64,000 nt of DNA from Diplonema papillatum (Eukaryota; Euglenozoa; Diplonemea; Diplonemida; Diplonemidae), in NCBI GenBank assembly GCA_030068145.1, contig JAPJBO010000412.1, forward strand, positions 62,001 through 126,000, in the 5' to 3' direction. How positions within the stretch are numbered: the first letter of the stretch is position 1; every line of letters begins with the position of its first letter. Positions 34,337-46,400 of the stretch are shown here, piece by piece. The translations under genes and the position numbers were made by a program. The notes under the pieces were generated by a model, which saw nothing but the letters and a program-made list of their open reading frames with translations, was not told the DNA's origin and searched no databases.

Positions 34337-37300
34337 TCATACAATGGGGCCACTTCGGTGGCTCAGAGGCTGATACAGGGACAGAGCCGGATTCCGTTCG
34401 GAGAGGGTGCGTCTCGCGGAGATGTCGCGCAGTGGAGATATGTGCGACATGTTGACGCCGTAGGAGGAAAGCGGTCGGGCTACGTACGAGGGCGTGGCCG
34501 GGACGGTCGGGGCGCGGTGGCGCCACGGGCTGTTCACGCTGGATTGCTCGACGATGGCTCGCAAGGAGTCCATCTCCTGCCGCAGGTCGATGAGTTCCCG
34601 GTCTTTTTGGGACAGCTGGGTAGCTAGGGCGTGCATGTTCGTCCTGTCGGCGAAGCCGAGCATGCTGGTACCAGGGGAGTCGGGAGGCGGTGGGAGAGGG
34701 TGGGTGCGGGAGGCGTCTCTGTCGCCGCCGAGCAGCTGCAGGAGCTGCTGCTGCTTGGCCTCTGCGAGGGTCCGCTCGAGCTGCGTGCACTTGCTCTCCA
34801 GCTCCATCCTGGCTCGCTCTTGCGATTGCCGCTCGTCGTCTCTCGCCGCTGATCTCGCGCCGATGTCGTGGCTCCGGTCGAGGCTGTTGTCGACATTCAC
34901 CGGCGTCAGGACGTGATCCCGCCCATTCTGTCAAAGGAGATTTCGTGTGCTTTTGGGAGACCCGATCTCGGGCTTGTTGGATGCCTTGTCCTCTTGCTTG
35001 TGTTTTCCAGAAAAAAAAACAGAAGCAGCACACACTTGAGACACCGTGGCTGAACGCTAACTTGCACGCGTAACAGGCGGTATTCACCATGGTCACGTGG
35101 GGACTTCTTACAAAATGGGATAGGATGCTTCCATGGGCTCGGTTGGGTCAAACTTTGGGCACAACTGCAAATTTTCCTGGCTCCAGGGGTCTTTCAGGGT
35201 CCCGCCGGTTTGGCGACAAGTTTTGCGGGCGTTCTCTGAACCTACACCGATGTGGATCAAACTTTCCGGGGGTTTCCGAATGTTTCTGGTCGGTGCCCGA
35301 GTGTACAAATAAGGGATACCTGGGCCAAACGCCGCCTGAGGGAGGCGAGTTCGGTGTTCGCGGCGTCGAGTTCGCTCTTCTTTTCGCGGAGGCTCTCTTT
35401 GAGGGCCGTCTTTTCGTCGCGCGCCTTCTCGAGGGCGGAGAGGACCTTGTGCTGCTCCTTGATGATCGCGTCGAGCTTCGCCTTCGTGGCCGCGTGCCGG
35501 CGCTCCTCGCGCGCGGCCTGCTTCCTCGTCGTGTCCAGCTCGTCGGGTCCGTCTTCCAGCTGCACTTCGAGCTCCGCCACCCGCTGCTTCAGCTTCTGAT
35601 TTGCCCGCTGCACGGCAGCCGTGTCGGCTTGGCTGTGCAACCTCGTAGTCACCGCCGACGTCTCGAGTTCAAGCTCCCTCGCTTGCACGTCGTCGAGCGC
35701 TGAGTTCAATCGTGTCACCTCCGCTTCGGCACGGCGCAGTTGATGCGATTTGTGCTGCAACTCCCGCCGGATGCCTGTGATGTCGTCGACCAAGTCGTCG
35801 GTGAGCACGTTCACCGGCTGCGTGCTGGACAGCACCTTGCGGCACTCCGCGACGGTCTCAGCGTTCGCGAGGTCATCCGACAGCCTCCGCACGACCTCTT
35901 CGAGGCCGGCCGCCCTGTTGCGGAACGAGTCTCGCTCCGGCTCGAGCGCGGACAGCCGCCGGATTTCGTCTTGCAGGCTGTTGTTGCGGCGGTTCGCCGC
36001 CTCGACGTCGGCCTGCAGCCGGGCGACCTCGGCCTCGAGGAGCTGCGCCTGCGGGTGCCGCCGCGGCGTCTGCGGCGGGCTGCCGGTGCCGGCGGCGGGG
36101 GTGTCGCCGCGGCCGCCGGACCGCAGGTTTTCGCGGAAGGCGGTGAGCAGCTGCTTCTCGCGCTCGGCCGCCGACTTCAGGCCGAGCTCCTTCTCCGCCT
36201 CGGCGGCCGCGACCTTCGCCCGCAGCTGCTCGACCTCCCTCGCCATCTTCTGCACGACGTCCGACGCGTGCCGGGACCTGTCCGCAGCTTCGCCGCCGCC
36301 TTGCGCCTTCGGAGACGCGCCGGCGCCCTTCATGGTCAGTTCGTACACCCGGTCGTGCGCTGCCTGCGCGTCGGCCATCGCCGAGTCGCGCTGCATGCGC
36401 ATCACCGCCAACTCTTCGCGCAGGAGGTCGATTTCCTTGACGAGGTTCGTGACGACGTCGCGGTGGTCCGCGTCGCGCTGGTGCGCGAGCTCGACGGCGG
36501 TCATCTGCAGCTGCTGTTCGTAGGCGTGCTCCGCGTGCTGGATGCCCGAGTTCGCCTTGTCCTTCTCCGCCTCGACCGCCTCGCGCAAGACTTGGATCTC
36601 GCTTTCTTGCGAGAGATACCTGCGTCGTGTGTGGGGGTGTGTTTGTGTGCTTGCGCTCGAGTTCGTGCGTGTGAGTTGGAGTGTCAAGACGCCGCTTGGT
36701 CTTCGGAACTGTTCGGTTCGGCGAAGCGAGGACTTGTTTGTTGCTGTTGTTGCAAGCACTCGTGTACCCCCTAGACGCCGAAAGAACTGTGAAAACGGGG
36801 TGTTGCCCGGAGGCTTTTCGTGTTATTCTGCGGATGCTTTGAGCTCCATGAACAAACGGCACACCTTCTGCTCAACTCCTCGTGCTCCTGCTCGTGTGCC
36901 GACGCTTTCTCCTTCGCGAGGCGCAGCTCCTCGGCCAACGCGGCTTTCTCTTTGTTGGCTTGGATGACACTGTTTGCCAAGTCTTCCAGTTCCTGCTTAG
37001 CGCTCGGCGGCACTTGCGCGTCGAGGGCTTCCGCTTGCCGCATCCAAGCTTCCTTCTGAGAGGCGAAGTCGCTGCGCTCTTTGGAGAAGAGCATGCGCTG
37101 CTGGTACAGCACTTGGTTGAGCCTTTCGTTTTCGGTTTGCGACAGGTCGAGCGCCTTCTGCACGTTGGCCAAGTTCTGCTTCGTCTCGCGGAACTCGAGC
37201 AGCAGCGAGCGCGCCCTTTCGCGGGCGGCCAACTCGGTGGCGTTCGTGTCCCCTGTCACGTCCGACCCCGCGCCTATGCCGCCGGCGCCGCGCTGGAGCA

Positions 37301-37523
37301 TCTCGTACGGCATGTGCGCCATGTGGTGGTGGTGCATGTGGTGCGCGTGCATCGGCGGGGCCATGCCGTAGAACCCGGGGGGGCCCATGCCCGGGTGCCG
37401 CGGGCCCCCCGGCCACCCGCCCTTCCGGCCGCCATCGCTCTCGCTCTCGTCGTCGCTCGCGTCGGTGCCGGTCTCGGTGCTGCCGGTGCTGCTGGTGCTT
37501 GCTTCCGGCCTCCGCCGCGGCAT
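34337..37523 (-). CDS. Long coiled-coil protein (3 or 4 exons), unknown function
   Basis: Exons 37523-36865, 36619-35320 and 34927-34337 give 849 residues with matching phases (2, 0). The N-terminus is acidic/Ser/Thr-rich, then Gly/Pro/Met with a His cluster (APPMHAHHMHHHHMAHM). From about residue 95 to 650 nearly all sequence is heptad-like: ARSLLLEFRETKQNLANVQK, then EIDLLREELAVMRMQRDSAM and RVAELEVQLEDGPDELDTTR. There is a low-complexity break near GSPPQTPRRHPQ. The C-terminus has SNPs-type Ser/Pro/Arg segments. Such proteins act as cytoskeletal, centrosomal or Golgi scaffolds, but nothing here decides which. The last codons ATT GTA TGA coincide with a good donor (GTATGA), so the true end may lie in an extra exon ending at 34141. 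Confidence 0.75.
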
Positions 37524-37689
37524 ACGGTTCCCTCACCGCAAAAAGGCGCAGCAAAGGTTTGCTGGTTGATTCTGCCGGCGCTCTTTTTTTGCTGGGGAAG
37601 GGAGAGGGTTCCTTCCTTGGTTTGCTTGTCTGTTGTTCAGCCGCTCTCACACAAGTATGAAAAATTACGGGTCGGTGGATACCATTGAC

Positions 37690-37905
37690 CGAGATAAGTA
37701 CCAACGCTAGCAATAGCAGCGGTGTGTGGATGAAACAGGTCAATCGAGTGATAGCACACGACTTCAAGTCGGTGCAAACCCGCAAGAGCTTAGCTTTTGA
37801 TGGTAGGGTAGTGGAAACCCGTGGCTGTAACGGTAACGGGGAAGTATTGGTTCGATTCCGGAGAGGGTGCCTGATAAACGGCTACCACATCTAAGGGTGG
37901 CAATT
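37690..37905 (+). pseudogene. 18S (SSU) rRNA-like fragment
   Basis: The plus strand reads ttttgatggtagggtagtgg, then ggctgtaacggtaacgggga, ggttcgattccggagagggt and gcctgataaacggctaccac with atctaag. This follows the universal SSU rRNA segment around E. coli positions 300-390, with several substitutions (GCCTGATAAACGG for GCCTGAGAAACGG). Upstream sequence is only weakly similar, and the match fades after the position equivalent to about 392. It is a fragment between protein genes, so most likely a pseudogene or a transferred piece. Confidence 0.65.
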
Positions 37906-38090
37906 TGCGGGACTACCCGATACACCGTCGAGATTGTCAGCTAGACAACGGGAGTTACCGCTAGAGCCAAACAGCTGTTTTGACCGGATGACAAGCCGTA
38001 AACCCCTCGATGAGGGATATACGACAATCCGCAGCGATGGTGGAAATGCGCTCGAGTTCAGGGCCCCTACGATTCTCTGATCTATCAATG
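37898..38090 (+). other. Group I intron-like sequence adjoining the rRNA fragment
   Basis: Directly after the rRNA match, the sequence reads ggcaatttgcgggactaccc, then gttttgaccggatgac and gacaatccgcagcgatgg. AATTGCGGGA and GACAATCCGCAGC resemble the paired P4/P6 segments of IC-type group I introns (family knowledge). A clear P7 (GACTA) and the 5' part with P1-P3 are not seen, so this may be a truncated intron, or chance similarity. Confidence 0.35.
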
Positions 38091-38280
38091 CACCGGTGAT
38101 GTACGTGTGCTCTTTTAATCGAGCGAGGATCTTGCTTCCCAAACTTGCCTCAACAAGCACGAAATGTTGCCACTGCGAAGTAATGGTAGAAGCTGCGTCG
38201 CGAAGTTGCTTCCAGGAGAGCGGCCCCCTTCTCTTGCGACACCGGCAAGGGTACGACAGTGCAGTAATGGGTGCGATCGT

Positions 38281-38366
38281 CACCCTTGATGCCAAAGCCT
38301 TGATGCCAAAGCCTTGATGTCAAAGCCTTGATGTCAAAGCCTTAATGCCAAAGCCTTGATGCCAAA
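38281..38366. repeat. 15-bp tandem repeat
   Basis: About six copies of ttgatgccaaagcc and ttgatgtcaaagcc variants in a row. Confidence 0.9.
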
Positions 38367-38689
38367 GGTCGCATGTCATCAAAAATGGTCGGAATGAGTG
38401 CACCGGCGGCGCGCGAACCTATTTCATCGAGAGGATCTCGCTTCCCAAACTTTCCTCAACAAGCACGAAATGTTGCCACTGCGAGGTAATGGTGGAAGCT
38501 GCGTCGCGAAGTTGCTTCCAGCAACTGTCCGCAAACGGTCTGACAGGGCGATCTGAGGAGAACAGCAATACCACACTTTAGGGTACACGGATGGGTGCAA
38601 TTGCACCGAGTTTGGAAAATGCACTTCCTCCTCTTACAAAACGCCACACAGCCATTAAGAATTGGTGGCGCAATGCACCGGGTGGGTGA

Positions 38690-39510
38690 GCTGGATCTCG
38701 CTTCCCAAACTTGCCTCAACAAGCACGAAATGTTGCCATGCGAGGTAATGGTGGAAGCTGCGTCGCCAACAACGTGTAGGGCGGCCTGGAGACACCATGC
38801 ACATGCATGAGCCCTTTTTAAAGTGAAGTCCCGCTTGAAGCTCTGGCTTCTTGTTGCAGTCTCGGGGTGGCTCTCGTTGAGAGCGGATCTCGCTTTCCAA
38901 ACTTGCCTCAACAAGCACGAAATGTTGCCATGCGAGGTAATGGTGGAAGCTGCGTCGCCAACAACGTGTAGGGCGGCCTGGAGACACCATGCACATGCAT
39001 GAGCCCTTTTTAAAGTGAAGTCCCGCTTGAAGCTCTGGCTTCTTGTTGCAGTCTCGGGGTGGCTCTCGTTGAGAGCGGATCTCGCTTCCCAAACTTGCCC
39101 CAACAAGCACTAAATGTTGCCATGGTGGAAGCTGCGTCGCCAACAACGTGTAGGGCGGCCTGGAGACACCATGCACATGCATGAGCCCTTTTTAAAGTGA
39201 AGTCCCGCTTGAAGCTCTGGCTTCTTGTTGCAGTCTCGGGGTGGCTCTCGTTGAGAGCGGATCTCGCTTCCCAAACTTGCCCCAACAAGCACTAAATGTT
39301 GCCATGGTGGAAGCTGCGTCGCCAACAACGTGTAGGGCGGCCTGGAGACACCATGCACATGCATGAGCCCTTTTTAAAGTGAAGTCCCGCTTGAAGCTCT
39401 GGCTTCTTGTTGCAGTCTCGGGGTGGCTCTCGTTGAGAGCGGATCTCGCTTCCCAAACTTGCCCCAACAAGCACTAAATGTTGCCATGCGAGGTAATGGT
39501 GGACGCTGCG
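38690..39510. repeat. Tandem array with units of about 180-192 bp
   Basis: Four full units, starting near 38696, 38886, 39078 and 39258, plus a partial unit at 39438. Each starts gatctcgcttcccaaacttg and contains caacaagcac, gtggaagctgcgtcgccaac, gtagggcggcctggagacac and tgaagctctggcttcttgtt. Single relatives of the first 70 bp occur near 38128, 38432 and 39956. The last two full units lack about 12 bp (cgaggtaatggt). Minus-strand open frames through it are artefacts. Confidence 0.92.
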
Positions 39511-40664
39511 CCGCGTAGTGAAGAGGGGCGCGTAATGGGGGTACTTTCACAGTTGAGCACCACGACAGTCGATTAGAAAACTCTACACAGCCTTCAGGGT
39601 GTGGTTGAGTCAAGTTTTCCCACCCTCCCTAACCTCCCGGTGACCTCGCCCAAGCTCGTTTCCCCGGGTTAAGGCAGTCACTCAACATTCCCTTGCGCTA
39701 GTGATATCAGTTACAAAGACGTGTTCTTACTTCTCCCTTTCTTCTAGGCAGTTCTCGTCAGACAATACGAAGAGCAGAAGTTCCCAGCAAACGCCAGGTC
39801 TGTTGAAGGGCGGGGAGAGACCTGCACGATTCCATTTCTGTGCGACGGTGACACGGGTGTGACATCGAGTCCGGAACTGTGTGCACTCGGGACCGAGGAG
39901 TGCTAAGGGGGCGGCATCAACCGCACGGGGGGTGCATGGGCACGTTATTGGAGAAGATCTCGCTTCCCAAACTTGCCCCAACAGGCACGGAATGTTGCCA
40001 TTGCGAGGTAATGGTGGAAGCTGCCGTGGATTCCGGTGCATGGTTTACACGTGTGACATTTGGGCACTGCGACACCCAGGTGTACGTTAGCATCTCGTTT
40101 CATTTTCGAAGGTGCCCCCATTGATACGGGTTTCGACGCATTCCGCGTGTCTGGCGCCATGCAAGTCTTGGGTAATGGTGAAAGAAAGTGGTGTTGTAGA
40201 CAAGCCAAGTAAACGCAAGCACTGCATTCGTCAGGAAAGCCGCTGTGAAATGCTGGAAAGCATTTCCACGGCAAAGACTCGCTCTCCCGGCGGCTACTTT
40301 TTCACAGGTGCTTTTCTAGACTGTTTCTCTAAAAAATGTCAACTGTTCGGTTCGTGTGTAGAGTACTGGGATGCTGGGTTTCACTTTCTTTCAATGAACT
40401 TGTTTTCGTTTTCCAGAGGCGGAACATTTATTTCCGCACTCGCTGTGCAAAGCAAACTTGGCGGGCTGGAAGAAGCTACAGTGAAGATGGGCGTATGCGG
40501 GATCTTCGTGTGATCTCGTGTACTCAGACCGGAGGATGATGCACAGCACTTTCGTTGGGTTTGCAGGTGAGCTAGTCCACTCCTTTTCCTGGGAGTGCAT
40601 CGAACTGCATGCTGCTGTCTGGCCGGTTCAGGGGCAGGTGCCTTGAACGGTCACCGAGGCGACT
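39511..40664. other. Spacer with one isolated unit of the 38.7-kb repeat
   Basis: A single 70-bp relative of the array lies near 39950-40022. No gene recognised elsewhere; the plus-strand frames near 40112-40539 have no motif and no GC-rich third position. Confidence 0.5.
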
Positions 40665-41717
40665 TCACGTGGTCGCTGTGCAAGTTGTGTCTCGCCAGGC
40701 ATCCGGGGCTTTGCGCGGGCGGCAGGCCGGAGACGGGTGCTTTTTCCTCTCGCTTTTTCCGGCGTATATCGCCCAGCCGGGCGGCACGCTCGGCGCCGCC
40801 GACGCGCTCGAGCCGGTGCCCTGCGGCTTCCAACGGCCCGCCGGCGCGCCGCCCCTGCATCTGCTGGCGAACGACGGCACCCTCCTCGCAAGCTCCCCGA
40901 GCTGCGTGAACGTTGCCAACATCACGTCCCCCGGGCTCCGCCGAACCTGCCCGCCAAATGGATCGGACGCCTGCAAGCCGGGTTCAGCTCCCACTACCCG
41001 CGGCGCGGACGCGCAGCAGGCGCAAGGGCGGCCTGAAGAAGGCAAACTCGTCTCCGGCGTGCAGCTCGTGCACGGCTTCGTTTCCGCGTCCAGCTCCGGC
41101 GCGACGCCGTGCACCATGATGAGGTCGTCGGTTTCGCACCGCGGCAAGAAAGCGGCTTGCTTCCGGCGCGGCCCTGGTGCCGACGAGCGGCACGGCGGCC
41201 TCCGTTGAACGACAACGCGGCTGTTGCCGCACGTGCCCGCCACCTTCCGAGAGTGCACACCGACCCCCGGCGCCGCCGGCTCCTGGTTTCTGCGGCGGTG
41301 CGCGAGACTGCGATCGCTCCCCAACGCCGGAGACGCGGTGCGGGTGGAGTGGTAGAAGGCGCTCGCAGCACTGCTGCAGCACGCCGCGGTCTCGAGGTAG
41401 TACAGGCCGAGGAACACGTGCCGCGCGACGCGGCGGGACTGCCTCGCCGCCTTGCACAGTGCGTCGACGCCCGAAAACTCGGCCACGGGCGGGGACCCGT
41501 CGCCATTGCCATAGGCATTGGCATTGGCATCCGTACGTGTCTGGCAATGCCGCAGGGCGCGGGATTTGCATCCCCCACCCGCAGCGTCTTCCTTCGGTCC
41601 GGAACCGACCGACTCGACGAGTGTCGCCGACTGGGCGTCGACGTTGGGTGGTTGTCGCCGTGTTGTCGCAGTCGGACGCTGTTGCACATCCGACGGGCCC
41701 GCCTTGTGGCGATCCAT
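40665..41717 (-). CDS. GC-rich ORF, probable protein of unknown function
   Basis: 350 residues from an ATG at 41717. Third positions in this frame are strongly G or C, as in the proven genes, for example through ALCKAARQSRRVARHVFLGL and YYLETAACCSSAASAF. It has many Cys (PCTSCTPE, RPCACCAS), Ala, Arg and Pro, and no recognised domain. A competing minus-strand frame near 40990-41080 (VHELHAGDEFAFFRPPLRLL) also looks protein-like. A frameshift or a short intron in that stretch is therefore possible, and the exon structure should be treated as unsettled. Confidence 0.45.
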   Translation of the reverse strand: MDRHKAGPSDVQQRPTATTRRQPPNVDAQSATLVESVGSGPKEDAAGGGCKSRALRHCQTRTDANANAYGNGDGSPPVAEFSGVDALCKAARQSRRVARHVFLGLYYLETAACCSSAASAFYHSTRTASPALGSDRSLAHRRRNQEPAAPGVGVHSRKVAGTCGNSRVVVQRRPPCRSSAPGPRRKQAAFLPRCETDDLIMVHGVAPELDAETKPCTSCTPETSLPSSGRPCACCASAPRVVGAEPGLQASDPFGGQVRRSPGDVMLATFTQLGELARRVPSFASRCRGGAPAGRWKPQGTGSSASAAPSVPPGWAIYAGKSERKKHPSPACRPRKAPDAWRDTTCTATT

Positions 41718-43492
41718 GCTTGGTTGGCGGCTGCGGCCGCAGGGCCGCGCCCAAGCGCGGGTGCCGCGGCGTTTGGCGGGGCGAGCCGGCCGGGCGCTGG
41801 GGGTGCTCTCACCGGGCTCCCGGCTCGCATTGGAAGCTTTCGTGGTCCCCCATGAAATGCCCTGCGATGAGGGATGAATTTAATGCGCGCCGTGTTGCTG
41901 GAGTGATTTCTGAGGTTGAAAAAGGGCAGGTTCCGTTTGGTTTGTTCGTCGTACCCGGTTGGAAGCAGAGCTGCTCACTGACGCGAGCGTCCAACGAGAA
42001 GGAATTGTAGCCCCCACTTGTCACGCTGCTGCCGTTCGGTCCTGTCCTCCGAAGGGCAGGCGGGACGGACAGAGCGTGGGAGGATGTCAGCTTCTTCATC
42101 CAAAACTTCAGCTAAAGACTGCTGCTTTCATCTTGCGGGTGCTAGCTGTCCGGGGAACCTGAACGACTGAATGGGTTGGTGGTTCATGGGATTTGAAAAG
42201 AACTCTCACCGCGATCGGTGAGCCGTGGAGACTGAGCCACACAGGTGCGGTTGCCCTCCAAGCAAGCTTGTTGTGGGTGGTGGTTCTGCTATCAATCCGT
42301 TCTCGTTGTGTTGCCGACAATCTTTATTGGGTTTTACGACGATCCCGCGATCGGTGTCTTTCGATCTTTTGTTTGTAAGCCAGGGCCTGGTGCAGGTCTG
42401 TCGCACCGTGCAGCTTCCGCAGTGTCCGGAGGGTTTGCGTGCAGAGGCACCGTGGCGGCACTTCTTTCGTCAGTCGGCTGGTGGCACGGCTGCAGTTGTG
42501 GCTCTGCAGGAATCCGCTACTCTCTTCCAGCTACTGAACGTCCTTTCGCCATCAAAACAGGAAACGCAGACAAACGAGAAGGGGTGAGAACCATGTTTGC
42601 GCGGGAACGCGATGGGCTAGGCGCGGGGTTTGAGTTGGTTTCTTTGCCGCTAGCTTCTTCGAGAGAAGAGGGCACTGCCTGAGCAAAAAAAAAAAAAAAA
42701 CACACAATGGACACTTCCGGAGGTGGGGTTGCACTGATAAACGAAACAACGGGCGATCAGCATCAACTGATCGATGACGATGAAGATGATGCGATTCATG
42801 TTGTTCGTGCACAGATAACCCGGGCGGGGGAATCTGTGGAAACACGCTTTCGTTGGTTTCGTTTAACTTGTCATATGCAGCCGTCGTTCCGGAATTGTTC
42901 TAACTGTACTTTTCCAAAAAAGAAGAAATGTGAAGCGGGGGGGGGAAAGCGCAACGCTTTTGTTTATCGAGTCTTCGTTTCGTGATTACTGTTTGTTGCC
43001 TGCGACGACGTTTCACGGGTTCGACGATCAACCTGCAGCGTTTCCTTTTCCCCCGGCTTTTTTTTTTGGGCGAGCTCCTGGTTGAGGTGTGCCGGTGAAC
43101 CCGTACAAGTAACGCTTCCTGGCGTGTGAGCAAGAAGGAGACATCAGACCTGTTGCTATGACTTGAACGGGAAAACGTGTTTTCTATTCTGGTTTTGCCT
43201 CACGATAGTCAGCCAAGAAAAGTTGCGCTGAGAGTGCGAACCACGCGTGCTTTTTGCATCGCGATTGCCGTCACGTTCAATCTTCTCTTCTCGGGAGGAC
43301 ACGCGGTGCACATGGTCTTCTCCCAAACGCAGCAAAGCCGACGTTACCGACAACGCTTATACCACAAAAACGTTTACAATGCGCCTAATCAGCTGCTTGT
43401 CTCCAACGAATAAGACGAAGGCGAAGAGCTGTGGCGATAAATGCAGCAAACACAACGGCGAGCTCACGCGAACTAGCCGTGTGTATTTAGTC
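41718..43492. other. Spacer between the unknown ORF and the calcium-channel gene
   Basis: Contains the motif gtgttgccgacaatc near 42309, an A16 run near 42685 and a T9 run near 43059. No gene supported. Confidence 0.5.
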
Positions 43493-46400
43493 CTATCGCG
43501 AGAACTTGCCGCTGGCGAACATCGAAGTGCTTCGGGCCCTCCTGGACAAAGGCAGCGCGCCGGGGCTGTCCTCGTGCAAGGTGCTCCCCAACTTCTGGGT
43601 GCCTCCCATCTTCTTGCTGCGTCGTGTGTTCTGGAGCACCGGCGAACCGCCTGGATTTTCAGCGCCCGACTCATTCTGCGACTGCGGTGTGAGAAGGGTG
43701 ATGTGACAGTCGGAAATAGCTGGGACAAATGGTTTCTAGTACCCAAGTGACACACCTAGTGTCGAGTCGTCACAACGGACGCATCGGCGCCTAAAACGAG
43801 ACAAATGACGAGAATCTAGACGCATGTAGTATCATTTTTGTGAGGCCTGCTCTATGTCAAATTTTTAACCGCGCACTTTCGAGGGGGCATGTCATACCAT
43901 GTGCTGCATCTGCTGCATCTGCCGGAGGGCGACGAGCTCTGACTGCATGACGGTCATCATCTCGCGGAGCCTTCGCTCCAAGAGCTCGATTCGCTTGCTT
44001 TGCGACTTGCCTTCGTTGCGGACGTCAACGAGCTTGCTTTCAATGGACTCGAGTTGCCGCACCGACGACTTGCCCTGTTGCGACCGACCCATCGGTGAAT
44101 CAGGCGGATCTTGGATGGACGCCTTCTTGTTCAGGCAGATGGCCCGGTTCGTCGGGAAGAACGACAAATCGTGAACTTTCATCTTGTCGTACACGTTGCT
44201 CTCCTGCCCGGTAAACTCGCTAGACTCCTTCGTGCGAAGGTGGTGGATGAAGTAGATGTACAACCACATGTTGTGGTCGCACTTGATGTGATGAACGAAG
44301 CCGTTTGCCTGTATTAGTTTGGGAAGGTGAGCAGACACACTCCCACCCGGCAAGCTCAGTCATGTCTTGCATCCCCGCCGTCGTCCTTCATCACCTGCAG
44401 TGAGCCATGGTGCAGTCGCCATCCTCCTGCTCAAGATCCCGGGGTACGGTGCCCACACACTATGTCGCAGCAGCAAATAACGGAAAAACAGGCATACATG
44501 ACGCTCGAACTCGCTCGCTTCGATGCCACAAATAAAGCACCGCGTCTTGATGTCCTCTTCGATCTTCTGCTTTTCTGAACGCAGCTCCGCAAAGGTGTCG
44601 ATGATGATACCGAAGATGATGTTCAGCAAGATCACGACGACGATGACGAAAAAAAAGAAGTCGAAGCCGGCCCGGATCAAGTACACAAAGTCCATCATGC
44701 CATCCTTGTTCGTGTCGACAGAAGGAGCCTCCATCAAGTCGCCGATTCCTCCTCCCGCGCGGATTCCGTTGAAAAGCGTGTGCGCAAAGCATCGCAGCAT
44801 GCTCGAGCAGTTCTCCTCCGGCTTGTAGAAATTTTCTCGGAAAAACAGGAACCCGATCACGGCAAACATGTACACTACGATCACGGCAAGGAGTCCTGTC
44901 AACACCAAGGATCGTCCGTTCTTTGTGATCGAGCTGCGTTTGTGGTTTTAGAGTGTACATGTGAACGTCCCACTTGAGAATCTGGGATGCTAAGGCTTGG
45001 GAAGTGCGTAGTTTTGTTGTTGAAGCAATGTGGCCAACTATTCTTCTTGGCCGAAGTATGGCGTTGTGCTAATGCTGGCATCTCGTACTGCTCGGGACCT
45101 TGGCAACCATGAAAACAGATTGCTTGCCGAGGTGATTGCTTCAAAAAAAGCGCAAGTAGTCGAAACTGATTCAAAACATCTCGTACTGCTCGGGACCTTG
45201 GCAATCATGAGAATGGATTGCTTGGTGAGGTGAGTACTTCAGCAGCGCAAGTGGCCGAAAATTGGTTGAAACATCTCGTACTGCTCGGGACCTTCGCAAA
45301 CACGAGAAAAGATTGCTTGGTGAGGTGAGTACTTCAGAAGCGCACGGCCAAAAACCGGTTCGAAACATCTCGTACTGCTCGAGACCTTGGCAATCACGAG
45401 AATTGATTGCTTGGTGAGGGGGCACTTCAGAAGAAGAGCGAGTGGAACTTTGCTGCTCGGGACCTCTACAAGAAGCGCAAACGTGGCCGGAACTTGATTC
45501 AAAACATCTCGTACTGCTCGGGACCTTGGCAATCATGAAAATAGACTGCTTGGTGAGGTGAGTACTTCACAACAAGAGCGAGTGTGGCTGGAACTTTATC
45601 TCGTACGGGACGCGCAGCGTGGTCGGAACTTGATTCAAAAATCTCGTACTGGGCAATCATGAGAATGGATTGCTTGGTGAGGTGAGTGCTTTAGAAGAAG
45701 AGCGAGTGTGGTGAAACTTTACTGCTCGGGACCTTTACAAGAAGCGCGAACGTGGCCGGAAAAAATCTCGTACTGTTCGGGACCTTGGCAATCATGAGTG
45801 TAGATTGCGTGGTGAGGTGAGTACTTCAGAAGAAGAGCGAGTGTGGCTGGAGCGCTATCTCGTACGGGACGCGCAGCGTGGTCTGAACTTGAATCAAAAA
45901 ATCTCGTACTGCTCGGGACCTGGGCAATCATGAGAATGGATTGCTTGGTGAGGTGAGTACTTCAGAAGAAGAGCGAGTGTGGTGAAACTTTACTGCTCGG
46001 GACCTTTACAAGAAGCGCAAACGTGGCCGGAACTTGGATGCAAAAAATCTCGTACTGCTCGGGACCTGGGCAATCATGAGAATAGATTGCTTGGTGAGGT
46101 GAGTACTTCAGAAGAAGAGCGAGTTGTGGTGAACTTTAGTGCTCGGGACCTCGCAAACGTGGCCGGAACTTGGATTCAAAAAATCTCGTACTGCTCGGGA
46201 CCTGGGCAATCATGAGAATGGATTGCTTGGTGAGGTGAGTACTTCAGAAGAAGAGCGAGTGTGGTGAAACTTTACTGCTCGGGACCTTTACAAGAAGCGC
46301 AAACGTGGCCGGAACTTGGATTCAAAAAATCTCGTACTGCTCGGGACCTGGGCAATCATGAGAATGGATTGCTTGGTGAGGTGAGTACTTCAGAAGAAGA

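Noticed and set aside
36771..36864. Readthrough tail of exon 1 of the long coiled-coil gene
   Set aside because: The coil heptads stop at the GTGTGC donor and resume in exon 2 with matching phase.
45171..46215. Short ORFs in the 45-47 kb array
   Set aside because: Repeat-derived frames inside channel intron 8.
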